Source: Circinella minor (lineage: Eukaryota > Mucoromycota > Mucoromycetes > Mucorales > Lichtheimiaceae). From it: a DNA stretch of 64,000 nt. The DNA lies in the NCBI GenBank assembly GCA_016758965.1, contig JAEPRB010000129.1, positions 1-64,000 on the forward strand. Reading direction: 5' to 3'. The position numbers and the translations under genes are program-made. Of this stretch, positions 33,301 to 47,020 are shown in pieces (positions within the stretch are counted from its first letter, which is position 1; every line of letters begins with the position of its first letter). The notes beneath the pieces are model-generated. The model was not told the origin of the DNA. It ran no database searches and worked only from the letters and a program-made list of their open reading frames with translations.

Positions 33301-36300
33301 TTGAATTCCGAACTCAAAGTTGCTACACCAGGCACCTTTTTTTTAAAAAAGATTTCAATTCCAAAATGTTTGTATATCGCTTGTTTGCTTCCATTTTATT
33401 TCCATAGTTAAAATTATCTATAAACATCTTTGGAGATAGGACGCTTCATGCATTACTAATGCACCACGGTATATCAGTCATCATAGGTTTCTGTTTCTTT
33501 TGTGCGCGCATTTTTTTGAGGATAAAAAAGTGGTCGGCTTTTTGATTCAATATGATATGGCTGATCTTGGAAATCCGTGCGACTTGTTTTTATCCTCACG
33601 TTAGCGCAACAAAAAAAAGTCTCTTAACAAAATGTATCTATTGAATTTGTGAAAGTAATAACAACAGTCTCAAATGAGGACGCTTCTCATTGTTTTGACT
33701 TACGCATTATAAAATAATAAAAGATCTATGTGAATAATTTGATTTAGATACCTGCACGAGTAACCATTGTATCAGTTTATTTTATTGTTCAATATAAATG
33801 ACTGTCAGTCAATACCTGAGGAAAATAACTTTTCGGTTTTTTTTAATATTTATATATCAACGGGTACCTAATATAAAAATGAGTTTATATATAGCTGCTG
33901 GACGAACTGGCTAATATCATAGCCATGGATTATGACGTCTATGGTTATGCAGAAGATGGATAAGCATGATTGTTCTGTGGAAGCATTCTACCAGAGCTGA
34001 AGCATGTACGAGACTGCGATCATACACTCAACCGACTGGCTGGCTGGGGAGATGGTTCTTCTGCAGACGCAATTAGTAAGTAACCCATAATAGTTTTGAG
34101 CTGTACAACCCCATAAGAATATCTGTAATGCTGATGTTACGTATGAAAATATTTTCACTTTTTCCCTTTTTTCAATAACTTTTCATTGGCAATAAATTGA
34201 TGATACCTTTTCCACTTTGATATACTGTGTACAAATTAGCAAGCCTGTTACTACTCTTGCTTCAACATATGATGTTTACTTTATGCATGGCAATTTCCTG
34301 ATTTTAATTCTTTGGCATGAAATTTTCGGGCGGATTATTTAAAAGCTGGATACTGCATGATGGCTGGAAAGGATCGTAAATTGAATACTCGAGTTTCTTA
34401 GGTTTCTACCTTCTAATTATATACGTAATGATAAATTACTTTTTTACTTTAATTTTTTATATGTACTCAACAAAAAATACTGTTTTAAATACAAACATAC
34501 GTAGTAGGTTTATTTATTGTTTAAGTAGTGCATGAGTGGGTAATGTAAAAAGAAATAATATTTATCCTACATATTGTTGCTACTGTAGTTGTAGATGATA
34601 ATTACAATGACAAAAAATAAATTAACATGGCTAAATGTTTAAACACTGATTACTATAAACTTGCTTGTGTTTCCCCCCTTACTATTATTACTACTATTAA
34701 TTCATACGTACATACCTAAACGCGTAATAGTGAATGGTGCTATTATAATAGTGTAACAACACTAATAATGTAAATTTACAATTTGGTCTAGTTCTCATTA
34801 ACTCAATTTGTAAGTATATCTATATATGATATAGTAAGTAGTACTAAAAATCTGAAAATTGGATGAGCTGCGCCATTATACTATAAACTAAAAGAAGCGT
34901 CAAAGATTAATAAGAATGCACGAGTAAATGACCCAATTCAATAATTTAATGTGTTTTTTTTTCTTCGGGGAGACATGGTACTGTACATTGACAGAAGAAA
35001 AAAAATGCAGGAATTATAAAATATATATTTGAAGAAGAAGTAAACCGATTATTCAGTTTATAGTATAGTTAACAATGTGATTTGTCATCCAAAAAACATA
35101 CTACGTATAGTAACTAGTTTTTTTTTTTTATTTCCATGCATAATATATTGTACGTACGTATGACAAAAGAAAATAAAAGAACATGCACATCATTGTAATT
35201 TATCAATATCACAAAGTGATATTCAACTCGAGGAACTGGTTTCTAATTTTATATGTATATGTATTTGATAAGTGTGGCAAAAAAAAAACTGGATAGGAAC
35301 CTTTTTGCTAAGTCCGCGAATTCGTATTTCCTTTTTTTTTTATTAGTATAACGTCAAAATTGAAAACACTTTGACTACGTCCATATTTATCTTAGATCCC
35401 ATAAGAGAGAAAGAAAAAAGGGAGCAAGACAGGGTTAGAAGTTTAAATAGAGTTAAATTATATAATCAAAAAATTGTAACGCCTTTCAAAAATATCTCAC
35501 GCTATAATTCTTTTATAACATAAATTTATCAAATATTGTCTTACCAAGAATTTTCAATATACAGTATCTCAAATATATTATTTTGTTTTTTTTTTTTGTA
35601 AACATTTTCATTAATTAAAAGTTTAATATTTATAATGTGATACGATGAAAGTACATTTTTTCTGGTATATGGTAATGAATTAATGACAGTTTTGCTGATC
35701 TTTTTTTTTTCTTTCGGAGGGGGAATTGGCGTGTTATTCTTGCATTCGTATTACTACATGTAGTAGCTAATTATTCAACCTTTTGTACATAGATACATAC
35801 TTGTTTTTTTTAGTTAGAAAAATCTATTTTTTTGTCAAACGATACACACTCATGGGCCGTTATTTTGGGATGGGGTGATTGCTAACGCAAGTTCAAGTAT
35901 AGTTAGTTGAAATATTTTTTTTTAAAAATTGATCTGTCTTTCTTTACACCTTTTTACATTGACATGTTCTTTAAAGAAAAGAAAGAAAGAAATTAGATCA
36001 GATCTTCTTATACTTATCCGACTCTTTTCATATTTACACATGTGTGTACAAAGAGGGAGAAACATATACATTTACTTTTATTATGCTTACATTTAGTAGG
36101 ATATATGTATATAGTTGTCTTCTCTTTGAAATATTCTCAATGGCTAAATATGGTTATCAAGTAGCGTTTTATTTTGAAAGGTGGAGAAATTATGTTATAC
36201 AAAATGGGTTCAATTATTACATGCATGGAAGGACAAAAAAAAATTGAGATTTGCAAAAAGTTATTTCCGCGATCAATCCGATCAATTCACTTTGTAGCAC

Positions 36301-36625
36301 AAAATTATTTTTTAGTGGTTTTTTTTCTGTCATAATATACCCATATATACATATATATATAAACATGTTGTCAAAGCTTGTTGCTAATCATTAATGACAG
36401 TAACCTTTTTTCTTTTACAAAATATAGGATTTTTTATAGTTTTTTTTTTATGTAAATATATTGGAATCCACCTAATAAATACCCAAGATTAGGGATCTTC
36501 TCACGTCCAAAGTTTGAAATGTTATGTTACACAAAAACGAAACTCAGCTCTTTTATGTGTCTGTGTGAGAGTTTTCCCTACCGCTAGAAGTTTTATTTTA
36601 TTTTCTAAGAAAAAAAAAACCAACA
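33301..36625. other. Long gene-poor stretch
   Basis: Mostly AT-rich sequence. Near 33925-34078 a plus-strand relic reads MDYDVYGYAEDG, stops, then LFCGSILPELKHVRDCDHTL and NRLAGWGDGSSADA. It looks like old coding sequence but I cannot name it. Open frames at 36044-36247 are low-complexity. No RNA gene was recognised. Confidence 0.4.
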
Positions 36626-37489
36626 ATGGCAACATCTCAAGATGATTTTATACAACATATTTTAAATACTGTTCAAATAAAACAAAATACTCAAAGTTCT
36701 TCTTTTAATCAATATTTTGAAAAAACTTATGAATTTATTGATGCTGTAAGTTTTATTTTTTCTTTAAATTTCGAAAAGTGTTGGAAGATTGTATATTTTA
36801 AAAGTATAAAACTTGTATTTGATAATATAATATTATATATATAATTATATACCAATATATCGTATTATAAAGATAGATTGGACACAAAACTGGTTAAAAG
36901 GATTGATTGGTTTCCATACAATTTGTTTTATAACGATTTTATTATTAAGAAACCATTCAACTGGTTTATCCATTTATTTTTTTGTTTTGTGTAAGTTTCG
37001 AGATTGAGAGTATGACAAATAACTTTCTACCTAGTAGAAATAATAATAATAATTTATATTTATTTATTGAAAATTTAATTATATATATTATTTTATTTAT
37101 TATTATTATAGTGGCCATGGCAACATTGGCTAAACCATTAAATGATCTGGGTAGAAATCATTGGGAAAATTTTGCTTCCGCTAATTATTTTGATGATTCG
37201 GGCTTATTTATTGTTTCTATCTATGCATTACCTCTCGTGTTTAACTCCTTTGTAACACTTGTAAGTTTATCTTGTAAAAAAAAAAAGAATCATTCGTTTT
37301 ATCATATCATATCATATCCTATTTATTTATTTTACAAATTATTTTTAACTTATTCAATTATATATATATTTATATTAGATATTAATACTTAAAACTACAG
37401 CAGGACTTTTAATTGATATGAAAAGAAAACAAATTAAAAGACAACAAAAAAACAAGAATAATAATAAGAAGAAAGGGAAAAAAGAATAA
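36626..37489 (+). CDS. TMEM18: TMEM18-family membrane protein
   Basis: Exons 36626-36745, 36873-36990, 37112-37260 and 37379-37489 join in frame with GT-AG introns, giving about 165 aa. The diagnostic blocks are IDWTQNWLKGLIGFHTICF, then NHWENFASANYFDDSGLFI and VSIYALPLVFNSFVTLILIL, which line up with animal and fungal TMEM18. Three to four hydrophobic segments cover the centre. The C-terminus is a long lysine/asparagine-rich tail (KRKQIKRQQKNKNNNKKKGK). In animals TMEM18 sits in the nuclear envelope and its basic tail binds DNA; its role in fungi is not established. The length matches the family. The gene is followed on the same strand by a CAP gene 264 bp downstream. Confidence 0.9.
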
Positions 37490-37752
37490 TAAATGATAAT
37501 AATAAACTTTTTTTCAGAAACAGAAAAATGCTGTACTACCTATTTTATTATCAATAATTAATGTTTGCACTACCATTCATCGTTTTTATTTTATTTTTTT
37601 TTGTAGAAAAAAAAAATATTTTCTGAATTTATTATATAAAGAGGACCTATTTCAAACGTTTTCTTTTTTTTTTTTTTACAAACAACAACAAATAGCTTTT
37701 TTCTTCTTTCTTGACCCTTTCCTTTCTTTTTCTCTTTTTGTAAAAAAAAACA

Positions 37753-38433
37753 ATGCGCCCCATTCCTTTCATTTTATCTTTCCTTGTATTGGGTTTTATC
37801 CAAGCAACTGTTGCTATCTCTAAAGCTACTGCTAAAAATGGATTAAAGGTTCATAATGAACTTCGTGCAAAGCATGGTTCTCCTCCTCTTCGTTGGAGCA
37901 CTAAATTGGAAAAATATGCGCAAAAGTGGTCCAACGGTTGTGAATTTAAGCATAGTCAAGTAAGATATCATCTTTTTTTTATAAGAAAAGAGAAAAAAAA
38001 AACTACCAATTGACTGACAACAATAATATATATATATATATATTATCTATAATAGGGTCCTTATGGTGAAAACCTTGCTATGGGTCATGCTAGTTTCCCT
38101 GATGCTATTAATGCTTGGTATAATGAAGAAAAAGCTTATAATTACAACCAACCTGGTTTCTCTGGTGCAACTGGACATTTTACTGCTGTTGTCTGGAAGG
38201 GTACTACTGAAGTCGGTTGTGGTATTAAGAAGTGCAATGGAGGTAATATATATTATATGTTTTTTTTATGATCTTATTACTATTAAATAAATTTATATGA
38301 TCATTAACTTTTTATATCATTATTATTTTTATTATTATTAGCTCCCATCTATACTTGCAGTTACTATCCTCCTGGAAACATGGTTGATGGTACTGGTGCT
38401 GCCTTCAAAGCCAATGTTTTGCCCCCCAAATAA
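37753..38433 (+). CDS. Secreted CAP-superfamily (PR-1/SCP-like) protein
   Basis: Exons 37753-37959, 38056-38242 and 38342-38433 join across GT-AG introns, giving about 161 aa. Residues 1-21 are a typical signal peptide (RPIPFILSFLVLGFIQATVA). The CAP domain shows HNELRAKHGSPPLRWS, YGENLAMGH, the CAP1 signature GHFTAVVWKGTTEVGCG, and the CAP2-type YTCSYYPPGN. The His of HNELR, the Glu of GEN and the His of GHFT are the cavity residues found in this family. Four cysteines in the mature part could form disulfides. Fungal relatives (yeast Pry proteins) bind and export sterols or fatty acids; that is a family expectation and not shown here. A CT-rich leader precedes the ATG. Confidence 0.93.
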
Positions 38434-39293
38434 AAAGGAAACGTTTTTTTTTTTTTTATATTTAAATAAAGTTTTATTAATAAGAAAGCTTAATTTTTAT
38501 TCAACTTTTTTTTTACGCCTCTTTTTATGTTTGTTGTTTTCGTGGGATTTACTAATTTTTTTTTGTTATACACCTTGTCCTTATTTAAAAGTCGATCTTC
38601 TAAAACTGATCCAATCAAATAATATAGTATAATTCCCCGCTTAATTTTTTTTTTCTTGTTATTGGCAAATGCTAAGAAAAATGGGGGGGAACACAATTTT
38701 TTTTTGTTGTACCTTTTTAAGGATTAGTTTCAAACACAAAAAAAAGTAAAGGGGCACTTTTTTTTTTTGACAAGTGTTTACTAACTACTATTTATTGTTA
38801 AACTTTACCAAAAAAAAAATAGATTATTTATGCATAGAAATGTTATGTGTAATGTCAATCACGAATGCTTTTTCTCATATAAAAATGGGAATTGGATATC
38901 ATCAGACCAACACAACACATTATATTAATATTCCTTTTGCTGTCAAAAAAAAAAAGTTTACATCGCCGATCTTTCTCCACCCATTTTTTTCTTTTCACAC
39001 AAAATAATATATTGATTCTTTTTTCTTTCTTCTTTTTAAACACTCTTTTTCTGGTTAGCAGCTTCAAATATTATACTCTATTTTCTTTTCTTTTTCTTAT
39101 AAAAAAAATAGAGAACAAGAACTAAAAAAAACAAAAAAGATTAGTGACATTCATAACAAAACAAGAATTGCTTCATTTTCTGAATGGCAAGTTTTTTTTT
39201 CTTCTTCTTTACATTGACATGTTAAAGAACAATTCTTGAAATTGTAAACTAATTTAGAGAAAAATGAATTTAGTCTGGATGTTGTAATAATAG
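38434..39293. other. Intergenic spacer with poly-T/A runs
   Basis: Contains the 3' end of the CAP gene (AATAAA near 38465) and many T- and A-runs. The missing first exon of the KCH gene should lie in the last few hundred bases. ATGs at 39184 and 39264 are candidates, but neither gives a clean in-frame splice. Confidence 0.4.
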
Positions 39294-40524
39294 AAACCAA
39301 CCAAAATGGAAAAAAGAAATAGTTCGAGACCACAAGTTCGATTCTATTGATTTAGATGAATTTTATGATGGGTCATGTTTCGCACGTTTAGGTTATTTAT
39401 GGGTTTATATAATGATATTTAAATCAATAGCTGTTTATTTGGCTGATTTATGGACTGCCAGTAAGTAATTAATTTATAAATATTTAACATAGATCATCGA
39501 TTAATAATATTTATATTAAAATAACTTTCTTTTTAGTCTCTCTACTAGCGTTGGATAGTCAGCTTTATGCTAGACCTGTTATTCCAACTGAAACATCCAA
39601 GTGGATTTTCTTAGCTTCCATTATTGTATCCTATTTATTATTAATATGGGATATGATTAAAACACGTAAAATCATTCAATCAAGTGATATTTCATATGCT
39701 TTTACATCTATTATTGCCAGTCGATATTATTGTACAATCAAAAGAGGAGGATACAAATATTATTGTTTATTTCGTAAAATCGATAAATATTTAGATCCTA
39801 TTCCATTTTTTATATTTTTTAAATTGAAAGGTTGGAAACGTTTATTTTTAACCGAATCCCCACGTCAAGTCATTAATTTGGTTACCCTGGTTGCTATGGT
39901 ACCAAGATGGATTCAAATCGAAAAAGGAGGTACTGTTTCATTAGATAATGAAGCACTGGGTAAAGATGTTGTACAAAAGATTATGACAGGCACCATGGCA
40001 TTTTCGGTCATTATATTTGCTATTTCTTTCATGTTGGTTTGTGTTGCATTTATTATGTATATTCCACTTTTTTGTCATATTCAAGGCAATCTTAAAGAAT
40101 ATTGTTGTCATAAAGTTGATAAAAGGTATATATAAATTACATACGTATCGGGTATTTTAATAACAAAATAAAAATTAATTTTTATTTCTTATTACTCATA
40201 TGTAGAATTGCCGAAATAATAAAACGTCAAGCTAGGAAACGTATGGGTAATAAAAAGTATCCAATTCAAAACCATAATAAAAATCAACAGCAACAGCATA
40301 AACAACAACCAACATTATCCAATAATCCAGAAGTTGTATATAATCAACCAGATTATTCACAATCGGATCATTTAAGTTTACTAGCAAATGCCCAAGCTCA
40401 ACCTTATTCACCATCTGTCACTCCTTCAACATATTATCATACATCTTCTTCTTACAACAATAACCATCAACAACATTATACTCATCACCATCCAACTAAT
40501 AATAACAATTATTATTATTCCTAA
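39294..40524 (+). CDS. KCH1: KCH-family (Kch1-like) potassium channel, first exon unresolved
   Basis: Exons 39294-39460, 39537-40125 and 40206-40524 join in frame with GT-AG introns. The reading starts NQPKWKKEIVRDHKFDSID, the hallmark N-terminus of fungal KCH proteins (W-K-x-E-V-V-x-D-H-K-F-D). Later blocks are LGYLWVYIMIFKSIAVYLAD, SSDISYAFTSIIASRYYC, FFKLKGWKRLFLTESPRQVI and a last membrane segment near AFSVIIFAISFMLVCVAFIM. The C-terminal 120 residues are a Gln/Asn/His/Tyr-rich cytosolic tail. Yeast Kch1/Kch2 are plasma-membrane proteins that promote K+ influx and activate calcium entry during pheromone response. No in-frame ATG precedes NQPKW within this exon, so an upstream short exon must supply the start. 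At least 358 codons are visible. Confidence 0.88.
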
Positions 40525-41412
40525 CACAATATAACATTTTTTTTTCCATTCTTCATTTATCTTCATCACCTTGGGTTGGCCGGGACAACTTTAATATAAC
40601 CTTTATGCTTCCTTCATTCATTATCATTGTTTTTTTTTGATGACCATTACATACTACTATTATTTATTTTAAAAGACAAAAAAAAAAAAAAAAATTGGGA
40701 GAATATAAATTTTGCAAATTTAACCCAATAAAATGAATGTTCTTGTTTCAAATGATCATTTTTCATTATTAGATACAGTAAATAATTTGTGAGCATTAAA
40801 TGTGAAACTTGAAACCATTAATGATGACTATTATTCTTTATACGTCGTAGTTATATTTAATTCGTATAAACATTATAACTCTTTAATTATTCATTGACGT
40901 TGTTCGTTCGATTTAATAAAGAGAAGACACATGAGATTCTATACATGTTGTTTGAAACTTTTCTTTATAATTAAAAAGAATAGTGTTTACTTCTTACACA
41001 TATATGATATATTCTTTCAAAACTTTCGAATAATTACTGCACATTGGCATTATAAATACGTATACTGGTAGTCGGTATGGACAGGAATCAAAGAGAAGGA
41101 AAAACAATTAAATTATAACACTCTTATCATCTGAAAGTTGAAAAAGAAGAGCTTGGGGAATTAAAATAAAGTTGGTACATACGTATTAGAACCAATTCTA
41201 AAAATTCCAGAAATAATAATAAGTGATAATTACGTCGTTGTAAAAAAGAAATAGAATGTAAAATCACAATTACGTATCATGTGAACAAAACGTGAGTTTT
41301 AATTAGATTATAAAAGATGTATCGATATATATCATGTTTTACAGTATATGTGAATCATAGAATATAATATATTACGTAAGAGAAGAATAAAAAGAATAAT
41401 CAAAATAGTTTA
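40525..41412. other. Convergent 3' intergenic region
   Basis: Lies between the ends of the plus-strand KCH gene and a minus-strand F-box gene. AT-rich with an A-run at about 40679-40694 and AATAAA near 40728 and 40915. No gene is seen. Confidence 0.45.
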
Positions 41413-43734
41413 TTAGCCATATTGAGTATTTATGATATCTACTGAATTTTCTACTTTCATATCATTTTCGCCTGCTTCATAAAAAACGCCATCATACACA
41501 ATATATTTCCGTAACTGACTACTGTTTTGTTGTTGTTCAGCTAGTTTATCTTGTAAATAAGCCGATGTTAGTCGTTTACCACATGATTTCGGCCATATAA
41601 ACGAAACACGTTTCAATGTTTTGCACCTGTGTAATAACTCTAAAACACCATATAGATCAATATTCAAGCACATGCTGTCTGAAGACACTGGAGACTCGAT
41701 ATTATCCCAATCATCATCTATAGCCATATAAACAACAAGCTTTTGTAAATTCGGGAAAAAAGTTAATATATTTAGCATATTATAAGTCAATTTAGAAAGG
41801 TCATAAAGTATCAAGTCTTCAATTTTTGTTGGTGATGACGCTACCGTTATTTTGTTGCTGTTCGTATTATTATCACATCCATGGAGCAAGTTGTTAAGAA
41901 ATTTAAGCATATGTTGCTCTTCTTTTTCTTCATTGCGTTCTCCGTTGAAATTACGCTCAAGGCCACGCACATCCAGAGATTTTAATGAAGGTAGGCTACC
42001 CAAGCCGTGGAGAGTTAGAAATGGAATACCGACTCCATTGCCAGTACCAATATCTTTGCCATCCTTCAATGTGACACTTTCAATCTTTGATCCAGATTGA
42101 GATAAGGATATAAAAAAATTCGGACTTACAAGTAATGGGCCGACTAATCGTGGCTCATGTTCGTTCAAAATATAAGTATCCTCGAGGATTAGGTGTCTGA
42201 TGTTTTTTAAGAGTAGCGCAGCCTCTTCGGGTAATGGAACTGATTTCTTCACGTTAAAAATAAGATTTTCTAGCAAAGGAAGCCGTTTAAATAAAGCAAC
42301 TACAGAATATTTGTTCACGAACGTAACAGGTTTTATTGCTAGTGTTCGAAGTTGTGGTAGCGTCTGTAGCGATTTAAGTGTTGTTAAATCCAATATGTGA
42401 GATTGATGACTGTTGAGTTGTAGTTGAACATCTTGAATAGTATTGCTGCATGTATTAAGTAAAGCGATAATAGAATCCATGCTACAATTGATATTTTCAC
42501 AACAGAGCGTATGTAACTGTTGTATTGAGATAGTTTGAAATGCACGTGTCCAAGAAGATGGGTTGTTTTGAGGTTCCAAACCGGATCCAACAAGTCTGAT
42601 ATGTTTTATTGTGTCTTTGTTATTGCTCAAAATACGAATAATTGAATTCGTATTCTTATAACTACATACAGATGAATAATAAAGTAGATTTTGTTGTTGA
42701 TCATTGTTGTCGCTGCTATTATTACTATTAGTTGTCACTGCCCCTGGTAATAATGCTGGTGTTTGTCGTAATACATTCTGTATTAATTTTTCTCCTTCTT
42801 TGTAACTTCCATCACCAATATAATATTCAAGTTTTAAACACAATGATAATACGAATTCAGGTGTTATTATTATTTGTGATTTTTGTTCATCTGGGTTCAT
42901 AAAAATGTCTGTTTCTTTATGTGCACCAATAAAATATTTAAGATTTGGAGTTTTATGGAGAATAGACTGAACTTGATACTGGATAGTAGGTATAGTGGTG
43001 GCCACGTGCAAGTAAATTAAATTATTGTATGAAGTTTGATTATATGGAAGTAGTTGTATCGGTTCTGTATTACACTCAGAAAAACGGTACTGTATGGTAA
43101 TTGTATGATATGAAAAATGAGTAAGATGGGGACAGACAGAAAGTAAATCAATTATTGAAAACTTGAAATCGTGATCTTTTAAGGTCAAATGGGTAAGTTG
43201 ATTTGATGCGACTCGACGTAGCAGATTTAAGAATATATTTTGCTCTTTTTCTGTTGTTCCACTGGTACAATAAGTGAATACTATAATAAAAAACCATATA
43301 TACAAGCATATATGGATTATAAAATTACGGTTTGTTAATCCATGTTTTCCTTTTTTGTTTAACTATATCAATTTCCCTTTTTGTCGTCTCTCTTTTTTAC
43401 TATATAATATTTTACCAAGAGACTTAATTTCAGTACATCCACAGTCTAGTAATTTTTGGATCATCTTTGATAAGTAGTGTCCTCGAAAACCGTTAAATAT
43501 AACATGTTTCACATGTTTTCCCAAATTTCGTTCGTGACATTGGGTAATAACTCCCCCAGGCCTTAGTGTTTCCCAGTTGGTTTTCGTAAATTGAGGAATG
43601 AGTTCATACCATTCGCGACATGTTCTCATACAATTCACACAATCTTGTTGATCAAGGTATAAAAATATGTTGGAAATAATATCATAAGGGAGATTTTCCA
43701 GGAGCCTAACATGTGTGATGGGTGATTGATTCAT
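41413..43734 (-). CDS. F-box/LRR protein (paralog 3)
   Basis: Minus-strand exons 43734-43416 and 43280-41413 join across a phase-1 intron, giving about 728 aa. The F-box lies at residues 11-47 (LLENLPYDIISNIFLYLDQQ, DCVNCMRTCREWY). It is followed by GKHVKHVIF and the shared junction at IKSLG. The LRR part shows LTHLTLKDHDFKFSIIDLL, CPHLTHFSYHTI, LPQLRTLAIKPVTF, LPLLENLIFNVKKS, LPSLKSLDVRGL and FPNLQKLVVYM. A Ser/Asn/Gln loop sits near residue 300, at the same place as in paralogs 2 and 4 but with different sequence. It is closest to the next gene (44.4 kb) and adjacent to it in the same orientation, so it looks like a tandem duplicate. Confidence 0.88.
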
Positions 43735-44373
43735 TATAGTCTTTTAAAATTTTAACTTGTTCAATAGTGGAAGGGGAAAAAAAGGGAACACCATTTTTTA
43801 TATAATTTATTACGTAGAAAAGAAAAACAAGAGGCTTTCGAGTAAGTTGTTGTTCGTGTAGCTGTATAAGGTAATCAGGAAGAGCTTTTACTATGAAAGG
43901 AAAAAATAAATATACCTGAAAGGAAAATCGATTTTGCTGAGCATTAATGAAATGCTTGTCTCATGGCTGTGTAACTCTATTTTTTTCATATTCACTGCTG
44001 TTGGATCAGGAAAGGTAGGTCATCTTTTTATGTACATCTAATTTATTTTTCAGCGATACGTATGTTTTACATTAATGAGGAAGCAATCACTTTACTTTAT
44101 AAAAAGGGAAATAATTTAGTATGCTATTGAATATGTGACATATTATTATCTTGTTGATTATTATAAAATAATCAGTGCTGCTTGACTAAATTTTATGTTA
44201 CGTATTGTAGTTTATGATCTTTTATTTAGGGGGACCCTGCAAATCCTTGTAATTTAATATGCTAAATCAACACACACACTACTTTATACAACAGCTTTGG
44301 TTTATTATATAACGTATGATCATGGAATATGTTAAGAAAAGAGAATAAAAAATATTATCAAGATAGTTTATTA
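43735..44373. other. Spacer between tandem F-box genes
   Basis: Holds the presumed promoter of paralog 3 (reading left) and the 3' end of paralog 4. No other feature is recognised. Confidence 0.45.
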
Positions 44374-46641
44374 TTAATATCGAGTATTTATAATTTCTAC
44401 TGTACTTTCTAATTTTATGTTATTTTTGCCTGAATCAAAATAGCGTCCAGGATTCACAATATATTTCCGCAGCTGTAAATTATTTTGTTGCTGCTCAACT
44501 AGTTTCTCTTCAAAATAAACGGATGGCGGGTGTTCACCATATGATTTCACTCTTGTAAACACGACCCTTTTCAATTTTCTGCACTTGCGTAATAGATCCA
44601 AAACACCGTATAAATCAACATTCATACACGTGGTATCTGATGGTGTTGGAGACTCACTATTATCCCAATCACAATCGGTAGCAAAAAAGACAGAAAGATT
44701 TTGTAAATTATTGAAATTACATAGTATATTGAGCATATTATAAGTCAATTTTGAAACGTCGTAAAGAGTTAAGTTTTCAATTTCTGTTGATGATGATGCT
44801 ACTGTTGTTTTATTGCAGTTCGTATTATCATCACATCCATGAAGAAAGTTATTGAGAAATTGAAGCATGTGTTGTTCCTCCTTTTCTTTATTAATTTCTC
44901 CGTTGAAATAACGTTGAACGCCACCGACATCCAGAGATTTTAATGAAGGCAGGGTAGCCAGAGCATGGAGAATTGTAAACGGAATACTGATTCCCTTGCC
45001 AATGTCAATATCCTTGCCACCCTTCAATGTGACACTTTCGATCTTTGATACAGACTGAGATAAGGATATAAAAAAATCTGGACTTGAAAGTAGTGGGCTG
45101 ACGAATCGTGGTCCATCTTGGGATGGATTAAAAGTCTTTAAAAGAGTGAGATGTCTGAGATTTTTTAAGAATGGTGCAGCTTTTTCGGGTAATGTAACCG
45201 ATTTCTTCTGCTTTAAAATAAGGTTTTCTAGCACAGGAACCCGTTTCAATATAGCAACCACGGAAGAATCGTCTACAAACGTAACAGGTTTTATTGCTAA
45301 TGTTCGAAGTTGTGGTAGTGTTTCTAACGATTGAATTGTTGCTACATCCAGTTCATGAGCTCTAGTTCTGTGTTGTAGTTGAACTTCAACGATGGTATTA
45401 CAGCATGTATTAAGCAAAGTAATGATAGACTCCATGCTATAATTAATATTTTCACAATGCAACGTACGTAAATATTGCATAGAATAGTTTTGAAATGTAT
45501 ATGTCCAAAAATCTGGATGTTTTCGAAATTCCGAACGAGTTCCAATAAATTTGAGATGTTTCAATATGTCTTTGTACTTTTGCAAAACAAAACAAATTTC
45601 AATTGTATTAGAATGGACAAATACAGAAAAATATTGAAATGAACTTTGTTGTCGATCGTTGTCACGATTGCTATTGATGCTGTTATTATTATTACTGTTA
45701 GTTGCTATTGACGTGGTTGATAATAAAGCTAACGACTGTATAAATGCATCCCGTATAAATTTTTCTCCTTGTTCGTAACTGCCATCACCAACATAATATT
45801 CAAGTTTTGGACATTTGGTCAATATCAACTTCGGTAGTATCAAAGTCTTGGGATTTGGTTTGCAGACATGTTTATGTGCGCCAATAAAGTATCTTAGGTT
45901 CGGGGATCTGAAGATGATAGATTGGATTTGATACTGGATAATAGGTGTAACAGTGTCCGCATGTAAATAAATCAAAGTATTGTATGAAGTTTGATCACTT
46001 GACAGTAGTTGTATCGGTTTATCATTATAATCACGCGAAGTAAACCCCACGGTAACCGTATGATACGAAAAATGAGTAAGATGAGGACAGACGAAAATTA
46101 AATCAAGTATTGCAAACTTTAAATCGTGGTCTTTCATGGTCAGACGAGTAAGTCGAGATGATGCGAGTCGATGGAGCAGATTCAAAAACACATGTTGCTG
46201 TTTCTCTGTACTTGCACTGACACACCGAGTAAATTCTATAAAAAAAAACAAGCATACACGCAGTTACAATGCAAATATTTGTAAACACATATTTTCTTTT
46301 TCCGTATATAATATTTTACCAAGAAACTCAATTTCAGTACATTCAGAGTCAAGTAATTTTTGCATCATATTTGATAATAAGTCTTCTGGAACACCGTCAA
46401 AGAAAACATGTTTTACATGTTTTCCTAAATTCGGTTTTTGATAGTGGTTAATACCATTCTCATCAAGTCGTAGTGTTTCCCATTTGTCTTCTGTAAAATG
46501 AGGAATGAGTTCAAACCATTGACGACATACTGCCATACAATTCAAACAATCTTGTTGATCGAGGTATAAAAAGATATTGGAGATAATATCATAAGAAAGT
46601 TTTTCCAGAAACCCATTGTGAACAATGGATGATTGATTCAT
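44374..46641 (-). CDS. F-box/LRR protein (paralog 4)
   Basis: Minus-strand exons 46641-46320 and 46235-44374 join across an 84-nt phase-1 intron, giving about 727 aa. The F-box is at residues 11-47 (FLEKLSYDIISNIFLYLDQQ, DCLNCMAVCRQWF). It opens MNQSSIVHNGF, nearly the same as paralog 2 (MKQSSIVHNGF). The second exon starts EFTRCVSASTEKQQ and carries LRR-type units like those of paralog 3 (LPQLRTLAIKPVTFVDD, ILKRVPVLENLILKQKKS, LPSLKSLDVGGVQRYF). The Asn-rich loop here is NSNNNNSINSNRDNDRQQ. It has the N-terminus of paralog 2 and the C-terminus of paralog 3, so gene conversion or a stepwise duplication is possible. Predicted SCF substrate receptor. Confidence 0.88.
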
Positions 46642-47020
46642 TGTTGCTTTCTAGGATTTCAGATTGTATAGTAATGGAAAGCGAAAAAAAAAACGAAGGG
46701 GGCTTTGAAGAGCATGAGTGTGTGTGTAACTGAATATGGTAACCAAGAAGAGCTCTTGCTACAAAAGGAAATAAAATTAGGTATACTTGAGAAGTAGATT
46801 ACTGTTTATTTAGAGTTCATTTTGGATACTATTTTTATTATTTTTCTTGAAAGAGAAAAAGTTGATGTTTACATAAAATATATCCTTTGTTGTAACTTTA
46901 TTGATTTCTTGAATCTTGTCTCACGGATATGTTGCTCTATTGTCTGTTCTCTTTCAAACAGCACCGTTTATGACACCACAACGAATTGATAGATTTGACA
47001 AAAACTGTCGGTTGTATACC
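46642..47020. other. Upstream spacer of F-box paralog 4
   Basis: AT-rich, with an A-run just upstream of the gene. No recognisable feature before the LTR copy begins. Confidence 0.4.
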
